From NCBI GenBank assembly GCA_965227265.1, contig OZ245738.1, positions 2,356,001 to 2,420,000 on the forward strand: DNA of 64,000 bases, written 5' to 3'. Under the pieces are notes generated by a model, which worked only from the letters and a program-made list of their open reading frames with translations, ran no database searches and was not told where the DNA came from. The position numbers were made by a program, and so were the translations under genes. Of the stretch, positions 8,628-15,959 are shown piece by piece. The first letter of the stretch is position 1. Each line of letters opens with the position of its first letter. The stretch is from UBA2336 sp965227265 (GTDB lineage: Bacteria > Bacteroidota > Bacteroidia > Cytophagales > Cyclobacteriaceae).

Positions 8628-10097
8628 ATGTTTGGAGAAAGGGGATTTCAGTCGACAAAAGTTATCGGGTTTATTCTTGGACCAACGTTATGTGTACTGA
8701 TCAACATCTTCGTTCCCGAAACCTTCATCTCTCCTATTGCTTATAAAGTTTTATCTGTTGCTGCCTGGGTGATTACCTGGTGGGTTACGGATGCTGTTCC
8801 GTTTTCCGTTACCGCGCTGCTTCCATTAATTCTGTTTCCATCGTTAGGCGTTATGTCTGTTGGCAAAGCGGCTGCCCCGTATGCCAATCCGATAATCTTT
8901 TTATTTATGGGTGGATTCTTCATTGCCATTGCATTAGAGAAACACCGGTTGCACGAGCGCATCGCGTTGAACCTGATCAAGCTCACGGGGACTTCCGGCA
9001 ATGGAATTATTATGGGATTTATGATCTCCACTGCATTCATCAGCATGTGGATCAGTAATACAGCCACTGCAATGATGATGCTGCCGATTGCGCTTTCGGT
9101 CGTTAAGCTCATCATTCCCGAAAAAAATATGCTGGGCGATGGCAAACTAACCGGAGAACAAAATTTTGCCTTAGGCTTAATGCTTGCGGTAGGCTACGCT
9201 GCCACGCTTGGCGGACTGGCGACCATTATCGGCACACCGCCTAATGTTGTGTTCATCGGCTTGCTAAATGATTTTAATGGTCAACAAATTTCTTTCGGAC
9301 AATGGATGTTGATTGGAGTTCCGGTAGCTCTCCTCTTACTGATTGCTAACTATTTTATTGTTACAAGAATTCTTTTCCCGAATAAACTGGATACAATCAA
9401 AGGCTCGGAAGAATTAATCAGAACAAAGCTTAACGAGCTTGGATCCTTGCGCAAAGAAGAAAAGCTCGTATTGACAATTTTTTCACTTACCTCTTTCTTT
9501 TGGATCTTCCAGCAGTTTTTTAATGATATCATTTTTAAAGCTGAGATCTTAAATGATACCAACATTGCCATGGCGGGCGGACTGCTCATGTTTGTTGTCC
9601 CGGTTTCTTTAAAAGAATCAAAATTCATTCTCCATTGGGAAGACACAAAGAACATGGCGTGGGGCATCCTTATTCTTTTTGGAGGCGGTCTATGTTTAGC
9701 GGAAGGATTAGGCGAGGCAAAAATAATTCAGGCGGTTGGCGGCTGGATTGTTTCACAAACGGAATACAACATCTGGTTTATCCTGTTACTGATTGTAGTG
9801 GGCGTTATTCTTTCTGAAATGATGAGCAACGTGGCGCTGGTTAACATTTTCATCCCGGTAATTTTTGGTATTGCGCAAGGACTAAACATTAATCCTATTC
9901 TGCTTGCGTTACCCGTAACGCTCAGTGCCAGTATTGGGTTTATGTTCCCGATTGCCACACCACCCAACGCAATTGTTTTTTCCAGCGGTTACATCCGTAT
10001 GAAAGACATGGTGCGCGCGGGGTTACTGCTGAACGTTGTTTCAATTGTTATTATCTGGATTGCCTCGATTACGCTAGTGCAGTGGATTTTTGGGTAG
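8628..10097 (+). CDS. DASS/SLC13-family sodium-coupled anion (dicarboxylate or sulfate) transporter
   Basis: 489 residues with 11-12 hydrophobic segments. Two SNT/SAT-type signature regions of the divalent anion:Na+ symporter family are visible: WISNTATAMMMLPIA near residue 145 and the later MFPIATPPNAIVFSSGYI near residue 445. A matching internal pair (GGLATIIGTPPNVVFIG) reflects the inverted repeat of the fold. It imports dicarboxylates, citrate, sulfate or similar anions with sodium at the inner membrane; the substrate cannot be chosen from sequence. Downstream lies the cassette array. Confidence 0.9.
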   Translation: MFGERGFQSTKVIGFILGPTLCVLINIFVPETFISPIAYKVLSVAAWVITWWVTDAVPFSVTALLPLILFPSLGVMSVGKAAAPYANPIIFLFMGGFFIAIALEKHRLHERIALNLIKLTGTSGNGIIMGFMISTAFISMWISNTATAMMMLPIALSVVKLIIPEKNMLGDGKLTGEQNFALGLMLAVGYAATLGGLATIIGTPPNVVFIGLLNDFNGQQISFGQWMLIGVPVALLLLIANYFIVTRILFPNKLDTIKGSEELIRTKLNELGSLRKEEKLVLTIFSLTSFFWIFQQFFNDIIFKAEILNDTNIAMAGGLLMFVVPVSLKESKFILHWEDTKNMAWGILILFGGGLCLAEGLGEAKIIQAVGGWIVSQTEYNIWFILLLIVVGVILSEMMSNVALVNIFIPVIFGIAQGLNINPILLALPVTLSASIGFMFPIATPPNAIVFSSGYIRMKDMVRAGLLLNVVSIVIIWIASITLVQWIFG

Positions 10098-10146
10098 TTA
10101 AATGAATGGATTATTTGCTATTTTAGAATATAATAAAGGATATAGG

Positions 10147-10177
10147 ATATAACGTGGCTTATATCCGGACGTTAGGC
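10147..10177 (+). other. Upstream half-site of the cassette array (attI- or degenerate attC-like)
   Basis: GGATATAA and TTATATCC form an inverted repeat, followed by GGACGTTAGGC. The right half (GGCTTATA..CC..ACGTTA) resembles the L'-R' halves of the two complete sites downstream. No complementary R''/L'' half is seen to its left. The predicted junction is after G10171. The 10098-10146 stretch before it holds no gene. Confidence 0.5.
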
Positions 10178-10490
10178 AACATTTGCGCAAAGACAGTTTA
10201 CGGGTCACGCGGGAAGTTGAATGAAAGACAAAAGAAAAATTCAATAGTAACTCCGAGCCAGGTTTATCTCTCCGCGTTAAATAATTTCAGGCGCACTCCG
10301 TCAACTTGTAATCGAGCCACGCTCCTGCTGACTGATCGCTCGAGCTTCGACAGTTGAATAAAAAAAAGGAAATTAAAATCTTGTCCACTGGAGAGATGTG
10401 AGTTCGCGCAACGATTGCCTAACAAAAGCTATAATCCATTTGCTTTTTTTGTCTACTTTTAAAGTAAAGCAAACGGCTCATAGCAAGACG
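10172..10490 (+). mobile_element. Integron-like cassette 1 (319 bp, apparently non-coding)
   Basis: The element begins TTAGGC just after the G of the previous half-site and ends in an attC-like site whose first box is GCCTAAC, the complement of its own start. The inverted ends extend further: GTTAGGCAACATTTGCGC (10171-10188) against GCGCAACGATTGCCTAAC (10406-10423), 15 of 18 paired. I found no convincing ATG-initiated reading frame on either strand. The interior has short inverted repeats, e.g. TCGAGC (10313-) with GCTCGA (near 10337), so it could be a structured or regulatory cassette, or a decayed one. Confidence 0.6.
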
Positions 10491-10496
10491 TTAGCG
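10417..10496 (+). repeat. attC-like recombination site 1
   Basis: Boxes in order: R'' GCCTAAC (10417-10423), L'' GCTATAATCCATTTGC (10428-10443), a variable T/A-rich middle, L' GCAAACGGCTCATAGC (10469-10484), R' GTTAGCG (10490-10496). L'' and L' are imperfect complements. R'' pairs with the start of its own cassette and R' with the end of the next, as expected for integrated integron cassettes. Confidence 0.68.
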
Positions 10497-11109
10497 CGCA
10501 TTTCTAATTGACAAGTACCCCATGCCGACAAAATTATTCTGGGACAAAGACGCAAAAGAGTTAAAGACCAAACTTGACGCAATAATTGAAGTTGAGAATG
10601 AGGACACTTTAAAAACTCATTTTCGTCAGACAATTCTGTTCAAGGACAATGGCAAAGTTTCCGGGACAATCAACCAGGACAATTTTAAAATCTGGACGCA
10701 TGAACAAAATAGACGAGGTACAACGGGTATTTTCTATCCTATCGTACATGGACAATTCAAACCTTTAAGTCAAGGACTTGAAATTGAATTAAAATCAAAA
10801 ATGAACATCATTGGAAAAACGGTGTTTGTAATAATTGCGACAATTTTGGCTTATGGCATTCTGACAGGAATTGTAATTCAAGAAAATAATGAAATGAGGT
10901 TTCTCATTCCAAGACTTCTTATTGGGACAGTACTATTTGGACTTATGATTTCCGTTCCGACATTCATTTACTTTAAGACTTCAAGGACGATAAAGGAATA
11001 TTTGACAAAGGAATTGGGACTGAGAAACGCGCGCTAACAAAGGCTATAATCCATTTGTTTTCTTTTGTTTATTTTTATTTTGGTAAAACAAACGGCTTAT
11101 AGCCAAACG
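10491..11109 (+). mobile_element. Integron-like cassette 2 (619 bp) carrying one gene
   Basis: Starts TTAGCGCGC after G10490 and ends in an attC-like site beginning GCGCTAAC. The cassette-specific inverted ends are GTTAGCGCGCATTTCT (10490-10505) and AGAAACGCGCGCTAAC (11023-11038), 15 of 16 paired and different from those of cassette 1. One plus-strand gene fills it, with a 31-bp leader and a stop codon inside the attC-like site, the usual compact layout of an integron cassette. Confidence 0.66.
10522..11037 (+). CDS. Cassette-encoded hypothetical protein with two membrane segments
   Basis: 171 residues, family not recognised. The N-terminal ~95 residues are soluble and charged (LFWDKDAKELKTKLDAI...). 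Then come two transmembrane segments, about 98-116 (GKTVFVIIATILAYGILTG) and 127-148 (IPRLLIGTVLFGLMISVPTFIYF), and a short basic tail. The layout suggests a cytoplasmic domain anchored by a hairpin. The TAA stop (11035-11037) lies within the R'' box of the attC-like site, so the last residues (RNAR) are encoded by recombination-site sequence. Frequent GGACA/GACAA words differ from neighbouring genes, consistent with transfer. Confidence 0.72.
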   Translation: MPTKLFWDKDAKELKTKLDAIIEVENEDTLKTHFRQTILFKDNGKVSGTINQDNFKIWTHEQNRRGTTGIFYPIVHGQFKPLSQGLEIELKSKMNIIGKTVFVIIATILAYGILTGIVIQENNEMRFLIPRLLIGTVLFGLMISVPTFIYFKTSRTIKEYLTKELGLRNAR

Positions 11110-11115
11110 TTAACA
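11031..11115 (+). repeat. attC-like recombination site 2
   Basis: R'' GCGCTAAC (11031-11038), L'' GGCTATAATCCATTTGTTTT (11042-11061), an A/T-rich middle, L' AAAACAAACGGCTTATAGCC (11085-11104), R' GTTAACA (11109-11115). L'' and L' are complementary at 18 of 20 positions. It shares GGCTATAATCCATTTG and CAAACGGCT.ATAGC with site 1. The sequence after it (TTAACATTCAGTC) has no visible complementary partner downstream, so this appears to be the last site. Confidence 0.68.
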
Positions 11116-11132
11116 TTCAGTCAAAGCATACG

Positions 11133-12113
11133 ATGGACGATACCTATTTCGAAAAGGATAAGATTCCAAAAATCAATCCTGATACACTCAGGTTTCTTAG
11201 CAAACTAAAACCTTGGCGTTCTTTCTCGGCCATACTGCTGGATTGGCTGATCATTATCTGTTGCATTGTGCTGTGTGAATGGATCAGCTATTGGCTCTAC
11301 CCTATCGCTTTCATTATTGCTGGCTCACGGTTGCATGGGCTTGAGGCGATGATGCACGAAGCAACGCATTACAGGCTTCATCCTAATAAAAAGACAAATG
11401 AGTTCATAGGCGAATTGTCGGTCTGGCCGCTGGGGTTGTCGGTCTTTTTATACCGAAGACTTCGCCACTTTGCGCACCACAAAAGTATCGGCACCGAGCG
11501 TGACACGCACATTTATCAATCGTATCAAAAACATGCTGATCGGTTTAACATTCCCAAATCATTTCCCAAACTTCTGGCAAACTGTCTATCGGTAGCAATT
11601 CAAGCTCCTGCTGAAGTGTGGCTGAACCAGCTCTACACTACAGCTAAATTGTTACCCCGGTTTTCCCGCACCCTAGGAATAGGCTGGATTTCATTTCAAT
11701 TTATTCTCGTAATGTTTGTTGTTATTGGTTCAATCTTTATCACCCCGAAGATTGGCTTGATCTACGTGCTGTTTTTTGTTCTGCCGTTGATGTGGGTAGC
11801 GGTATTCGCCCGGTACCTCAGACTTCTAACTGAACATTTCGGGATTCCAGAAGATCAAAAAAATTCAATCAGCGGCAGCGAAACACGAACGGTTCTGGTT
11901 CCCTGGATTCTTCGCGTAATCTTTTGGCCTCACAACCTGAATTACCATGTTGAACATCATTGGTATCCATCAGTCCCATTTTATAACCTGCCAGCCTTGC
12001 ATAAGTTATTGATAGCAACTGCGCATGCCGAGCCTCACATGCACATTACACGAGGCGTTAAAAATCTAATGGTAGAGCTAACTCAACCTCCGGAGAATTT
12101 AAAGACCGTGTAG
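11133..12113 (+). CDS. Fatty-acid desaturase / membrane hydroxylase family protein
   Basis: 326 residues with the three histidine clusters of the membrane di-iron desaturase family: HEATH (75-79), RHFAHH (111-116) and HVEHH (272-276, within HNLNYHVEHHWYPSVP). Four or so membrane segments separate them. Such enzymes use O2 to desaturate or hydroxylate lipid acyl chains or carotenoid-type substrates; the exact substrate is not clear. It starts 18 bp past attC-like site 2. It is either the chromosomal gene at the array's edge or a third cassette that has lost its own site. Confidence 0.86.
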   Translation: MDDTYFEKDKIPKINPDTLRFLSKLKPWRSFSAILLDWLIIICCIVLCEWISYWLYPIAFIIAGSRLHGLEAMMHEATHYRLHPNKKTNEFIGELSVWPLGLSVFLYRRLRHFAHHKSIGTERDTHIYQSYQKHADRFNIPKSFPKLLANCLSVAIQAPAEVWLNQLYTTAKLLPRFSRTLGIGWISFQFILVMFVVIGSIFITPKIGLIYVLFFVLPLMWVAVFARYLRLLTEHFGIPEDQKNSISGSETRTVLVPWILRVIFWPHNLNYHVEHHWYPSVPFYNLPALHKLLIATAHAEPHMHITRGVKNLMVELTQPPENLKTV

Positions 12114-12153
12114 CCTGAGATTCTATCAATCAAGTTGTAGGGAAACTACTGTA

Positions 12154-12183
12154 TAAAAAAAGCCCGATCACTCGGGCTTTCAC
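12154..12183. terminator. Bidirectional terminator between the desaturase and DUF6249 genes
   Basis: AGCCCGA (12161-12167), loop TCAC, TCGGGCT (12172-12178), with a run of seven A before and TTT after. The A-run gives a strong U-tract for the minus-strand gene that ends at 12204. Confidence 0.85.
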
Positions 12184-12203
12184 TTCATTCCATTAAAAAA
12201 TGA

Positions 12204-12545
12204 TTATTTCAATTCCTTATTCTTCTTCTCCTCCACCAGGTAAGCTCCACCTAAGCCCAATCCACCGAAGATGAACAGCATGGAGAAATAGCCAACCTCT
12301 TCCATATAAAACTGGCGGTCTAAAAAATATCCCAGTAAAAAACCGAGACCTACTCCTATACAAAGCAAGGAGACGCGTAGCGGAAAGGATGTGTTACGCT
12401 GCTTTTTGGCAAACATAGATGGGTCTACACCTTTTTCAATCATGGCCAGCTTTTCGGAGTTTTCAATTCTGCGTAAATAAACCAGCATAACAAATAATCC
12501 GGTTATCGGTACGGTTACTGCGAGGGCTACAACTACTTCTTCCAT
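12204..12545 (-). CDS. DUF6249-like small membrane protein
   Basis: 113 residues with three hydrophobic segments: about 5-23 (VVALAVTVPITGLFVMLVY), 60-77 (LLCIGVGLGFLLGYFL) and 86-103 (GYFSMLFIFGGLGLGGAYLV). Between the first two is the pattern MIEKGVDPSMF, which I associate with the DUF6249 family found in Bacteroidota. Inner-membrane protein of unknown role, monocistronic with its own terminator. It is divergent from the ECF sigma gene, so a regulatory link is possible but not shown. Confidence 0.75.
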   Translation of the reverse strand: MEEVVVALAVTVPITGLFVMLVYLRRIENSEKLAMIEKGVDPSMFAKKQRNTSFPLRVSLLCIGVGLGFLLGYFLDRQFYMEEVGYFSMLFIFGGLGLGGAYLVEEKKNKELK

Positions 12546-12687
12546 AAATTCTGTGTTTTAAATGAATCTGCCCCTATGACGCGGACTTTTTAAGCCAGGT
12601 TACAGGCGGAGGCGAAGTTTTCATAGTCCATAAGAAATACCTCCAAACGTGTAACTTTAAACAAAAGGTTTGCGTCCAAGCACCGTC

Positions 12688-13239
12688 ATGACAGATGAAA
12701 ATTCGCTGATCGACCGGATTATCGCAGGCGAGCAGCAATTGTATGCAGAATTGATCAACCGGTATAAAGGCTATGCTTTTACGATCGCATTAAAGATTTT
12801 GCAGAACCGGCCAGAGGCTGAGGAAGCAGCTCAGGATGCTTTTATTAAAGCGTTTCATAGTCTGGCGAAATTCAATCGGGAGGCTAAGTTTTCCACGTGG
12901 CTTTACCGGATTGCATTTAACACGGCCATCAGCTATAAGCGCAAGTCGAAAGCGATCTTTCAGAGTCTTGACCATGTTCACATTGTTGAACGATCTGCAG
13001 GCGAAGGCAATGTTGAGCATGACGACAAGAAAAAGTTTATTGAACTGGCCATGCGTAAGCTGAATGATGCTGACAGGCTGGCCGTAAATTTGTTTTACCT
13101 GCAGGAATTTTCGCTAGAGGAAATTGCTGAAATCACAGGTACACAGGCCAATACCGTGAAAGTGCGCGTACACCGCGCCCGGCAACGACTGGCCGAAGAA
13201 TTGAAAAGTATACTTCAAAAAGAAGCGTTAACTTTATAG
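12688..13239 (+). CDS. RNA polymerase ECF-type sigma factor
   Basis: 183 residues from the ATG at 12688; an upstream TTG at 12670 is less likely. Region 2 (LYAELINRYKGYAFTIALKILQNRPEAEEAAQDAFIKAF...STWLYRIAFNTAISYKRK) recognises the -10 element. Region 4 (LNDADRLAVNLFYLQEFSLEEIAEITGTQANTVKVRVHRARQRL) is the helix-turn-helix that binds -35. It directs polymerase to a small regulon, usually under an anti-sigma factor. The next gene begins one base after its stop and encodes a membrane protein likely to be that partner. Confidence 0.93.
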   Translation: MTDENSLIDRIIAGEQQLYAELINRYKGYAFTIALKILQNRPEAEEAAQDAFIKAFHSLAKFNREAKFSTWLYRIAFNTAISYKRKSKAIFQSLDHVHIVERSAGEGNVEHDDKKKFIELAMRKLNDADRLAVNLFYLQEFSLEEIAEITGTQANTVKVRVHRARQRLAEELKSILQKEALTL

Positions 13240-13240
13240 T

Positions 13241-13696
13241 ATGAACGAGGAAAACGAGGAGTTAAAGAAATTTATAGACAACACGGTAAATGATCTCGAT
13301 CAGGACCTGAGTTCGGTTGACGATTATTTGAAGTCCATTCGAGTGGAACAGCCTTCCGTTAATTTTACGCAACAGGTAATGAATAACCTGCACCGCGCAT
13401 CGGCTGTTACGCTTAGTCTTCCTTCGCGGAATAAAATGCTGATGCTGGTGGGAATTTTAGTAACGATTGGTATTACAATTTTATTAATTGCCGGAGGATC
13501 GTTCAGCAATGTTACTAGCATTACGCTTGATCAGGATATTATTCCTAACGATCAGATCCGCCAGTATATTCCATCCATTCCGTTTAATGGAAAGCTGATT
13601 ATGAACATTGTTATTCTAATGAATCTGGCGCTTGCCTTTATAATTTTAGATCGGGCAGTTTTAAAGCCCTGGTTTGAGAAAAGACGGCATGCTTAA
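13241..13696 (+). CDS. Membrane protein, probable partner (anti-sigma role) of the ECF sigma factor
   Basis: 151 residues: an acidic N-terminal region (~60 residues, MNEENEELKKFIDNTVNDLDQDLSSVDDYLK), then transmembrane segments near 68-85 (MLMLVGILVTIGITILLIAGG) and 123-140 (LIMNIVILMNLALAFIIL). Tandem placement one base after a sigma factor gene and a cytosolic N-domain plus membrane anchor is the common layout of an anti-sigma factor. No zinc-binding HxxxCxxC motif is present, so the assignment is by context only. Confidence 0.6.
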   Translation: MNEENEELKKFIDNTVNDLDQDLSSVDDYLKSIRVEQPSVNFTQQVMNNLHRASAVTLSLPSRNKMLMLVGILVTIGITILLIAGGSFSNVTSITLDQDIIPNDQIRQYIPSIPFNGKLIMNIVILMNLALAFIILDRAVLKPWFEKRRHA

Positions 13697-13714
13697 TCTC
13701 CTGTAAAATCATCA

Positions 13715-13750
13715 ATAAAAAAAGCCCTGCATATGCAAGGCTTTTGTTTT
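13715..13750 (+). terminator. Terminator after the sigma/partner operon
   Basis: AAGCCCTGCATATGCAAGGCTT forms a GC-containing hairpin (13722-13743) followed by TTGTTTTGTT, 20-odd bp past the stop at 13696. The preceding A7 run could also serve the opposite strand. Confidence 0.75.
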
Positions 13751-13761
13751 GTTATGCTAAT

Positions 13762-13798
13762 CCTGCCTGTCTTCGACTCCGCTCAGACTGACGGCAGG
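13762..13798. repeat. Palindromic repeat copy with CCTGCC/GGCAGG arms
   Basis: CCTGCC (13762-13767) and GGCAGG (13793-13798) flank the core TCGACTCCGCTCAGACTGAC. Same family as 5991-6148, but with different outer arms that still pair. It lies between the terminator and the end of the adenosylhomocysteinase gene. Confidence 0.8.
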
Positions 13799-13804
13799 TA
13801 ACGA

Positions 13805-15118
13805 CTAATATCTGTAGTAATCCGGTTTGAAAGGTCCTTTAACTTCCACGCCAATATATTTAGCTTGTTCCGGTGAAAGTGTTTCAAGCTCAACACCGAT
13901 TTTCTTCAAGTGCAGATTGGCTACTTTCTCATCTAAATGTTTCGGCAGCATGTACACTTTATTTTCATACTTATCGACATTGTTCCAAAGCTCAAGCTGG
14001 GCCAGTACCTGGTTTGTAAATGAGTTAGACATTACAAACGATGGGTGACCAGTTGCGCAACCTAAGTTCACCAAACGGCCTTCCGCCAGCAAAATAACCT
14101 GACGGCCATTTTTTAGTGTATATAAATCAACCTGTGGTTTCACTTCATCTTTCGATGCATTTTTGTTCAACCAGGCAACATCAATTTCATTATCGAAGTG
14201 ACCGATGTTACACACGATCGCTTTATCTTTCATAGACTCAAAATGACGGCTTACGATAATGCCATGGTTACCAGTTGCGGTAACAACAATGTCAGCTTCT
14301 TTCACTGCATCGTCCATTCTCTTAACAGCATAGCCATCCATCGCAGCTTGTAATGCACAGATCGGATCGATCTCCGTAACAATTACACGGGCACCAGCAC
14401 CTCGTAACGAAGCAGCAGAACCTTTACCCACATCTCCGTATCCGGCAACAACCGCTACTTTACCAGCCATCATTACATCGGTTGCTCTGCGAATCGCATC
14501 AACCAATGATTCTTTACAGCCGTATTTGTTATCAAATTTCGATTTTGTTACTGAATCGTTGATGTTGATCGCAGGCAACGGCAATTTACCATTATGCTGA
14601 CGTTCAATCAGACGGTGAACGCCTGTTGTAGTTTCTTCAGAGATACCACGGATGCCTTGTACAAGCTCAGGGTAGCGATCCAATACCATGTTGGTAAGGT
14701 CACCGCCATCATCCAAAATCATATTTAACGGCTGGCCATCTTTGAAGGCAAACAGGGTCTGCTCGATGCACCAGTCAAATTCAGTTTCGTTCATACCTTT
14801 CCAGGCATATACCGGGATGCCGGCAGCCGCGATAGCCGCAGCAGCATGATCCTGCGTTGAGAAGATGTTACATGACGACCAGCTTACTTCAGCGCCCAAT
14901 TCAATCAGGGTTTCGATCAGTACAGCGGTTTGGATAGTCATGTGAAGACAGCCTGCAATGCGGGCATTTTTCAGAGGCTTGGAAGCACCGAATTCTTCAC
15001 GGATAGCCATTAAACCGGGCATTTCTGCTTCAGCAAGTGTTATTTCTTTACGGCCCCAAGCGGCCAGAGAAGAGTCCTTAACTTTAAATTTTAGGGTTGA
15101 TTCTGTAGTGGTTTTCAT
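13805..15118 (-). CDS. ahcY: Adenosylhomocysteinase (S-adenosyl-L-homocysteine hydrolase)
   Basis: 437 residues. Splits S-adenosylhomocysteine into homocysteine and adenosine using tightly bound NAD, keeping methyltransferases free of product inhibition. Substrate-domain blocks: AEMPGLMAIREEFGASKPLKN, CLHMTIQTAVLIETL and STQDHAAAAIA. The NAD-binding Rossmann motif is VVAGYGDVGKGSAASLRGAGA, and the C-terminal GPFKPDYYRY tail reaches into the neighbouring subunit in this family. Stands alone with its own promoter-like sequence. No SAH riboswitch fold was recognised upstream. Confidence 0.97.
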   Translation of the reverse strand: MKTTTESTLKFKVKDSSLAAWGRKEITLAEAEMPGLMAIREEFGASKPLKNARIAGCLHMTIQTAVLIETLIELGAEVSWSSCNIFSTQDHAAAAIAAAGIPVYAWKGMNETEFDWCIEQTLFAFKDGQPLNMILDDGGDLTNMVLDRYPELVQGIRGISEETTTGVHRLIERQHNGKLPLPAININDSVTKSKFDNKYGCKESLVDAIRRATDVMMAGKVAVVAGYGDVGKGSAASLRGAGARVIVTEIDPICALQAAMDGYAVKRMDDAVKEADIVVTATGNHGIIVSRHFESMKDKAIVCNIGHFDNEIDVAWLNKNASKDEVKPQVDLYTLKNGRQVILLAEGRLVNLGCATGHPSFVMSNSFTNQVLAQLELWNNVDKYENKVYMLPKHLDEKVANLHLKKIGVELETLSPEQAKYIGVEVKGPFKPDYYRY

Positions 15119-15160
15119 TGATTATGCTTTTTACAATTGATTATCTTCTGTTCTAAAACA

Positions 15161-15168
15161 CAAAGATA
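15161..15168 (-). promoter_or_regulatory. Predicted -7 promoter box for ahcY
   Basis: On the minus strand this is TATCTTTG, an exact TAnnTTTG match about 43 bp before the ahcY ATG. A TTG in the -33 area (minus strand, near 15191-15193) lies 22 bp upstream. Confidence 0.5.
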
Positions 15169-15267
15169 TTATAAAGGTTTATTAATTGCACAAGGTTTAG
15201 CATGATTGTTACATAGGTGTTGAACCATTACTTTAAGCAGATTGTTCAACGTCAAGTTCCGATTGTT

Positions 15268-15957
15268 ATGACAAAACCAAAGATCAAAGTTGACATTGTT
15301 TCAGACGTAGTTTGCCCGTGGTGCTACATCGGTAAACGAAGAATAGAAAGAGCTATGGATGCGCTCAAGGATAAATACGACTTTGAGGTTGAGTACCAGC
15401 CGTTCGAATTGAATCCACAAATGCCGGTTGAAGGTGTTGATCAGAAGCAATATCTATCTTCGAAATTCGGGAGTGAGGAACGTTATAATGAAATCACCGC
15501 CAGTACAACCTTTACTGCCGCCCAGGAAGGATTAAGCTTTGATTTCAGCAAGCAAAAAGTATCTCCAAACACACGTCAGGCACACCGGGTTATTCAATTT
15601 GCCAAACAGGAAGGCAAACAAGGTGAAGTGAAAGAAGCTTTTATGAAAGCCTACTTCGAACAGGGCGTTGATCTTTCCAAGAAAGAAAATCTTGTTTCGG
15701 TGGCTGTTAGCACGGGCATGTCAAAAGAAGCGGTTGAAAATCTTCTTTCTTCAAACAACGGATTGGCAGAAGTAGAGAACAAGGAGCGTGAACTGCAAAA
15801 GCTCGGTATCTCCGGAGTTCCGTTTTATATTATCAACAACAAGTACGGAGTTTCAGGCGCACAGGCCAGCGATACATTCATAAAAGCTTTTGAAGACATC
15901 GGCAAAGATATCATTGCTACGGGCGAAGCGTGTGATGTTGATGCTAAGAATTGTTAA
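15268..15957 (+). CDS. DsbA-family oxidoreductase, FrnE-like
   Basis: 229 residues from the ATG at 15268; an in-frame GTG at 15217 adds residues without family character. DSBA thioredoxin-fold domain with CPWC at residues 16-19 and the family's YQPFELNPQMP segment. The cis-Pro loop SGVPFYIINNKYGVSGAQ is near residue 190. No signal peptide, so it should act in the cytoplasm as a thiol oxidoreductase, as FrnE-type proteins do. Convergent with the next gene, only 2 bp between stops. Confidence 0.9.
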   Translation: MTKPKIKVDIVSDVVCPWCYIGKRRIERAMDALKDKYDFEVEYQPFELNPQMPVEGVDQKQYLSSKFGSEERYNEITASTTFTAAQEGLSFDFSKQKVSPNTRQAHRVIQFAKQEGKQGEVKEAFMKAYFEQGVDLSKKENLVSVAVSTGMSKEAVENLLSSNNGLAEVENKERELQKLGISGVPFYIINNKYGVSGAQASDTFIKAFEDIGKDIIATGEACDVDAKNC

Positions 15958-15959
15958 GC

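Noticed and set aside
10154..10357. GTG-started plus-strand reading frame of 67 codons over cassette 1
   Set aside because: It begins inside the hairpin upstream of the cassette junction, has no protein-like composition and no ribosome-binding context. Open minus-strand frames there also lack an ATG.
15119..15216. Possible SAH or SAM riboswitch before ahcY
   Set aside because: The leader is A/T-rich and short, and no conserved riboswitch helices or core motifs could be recognised.
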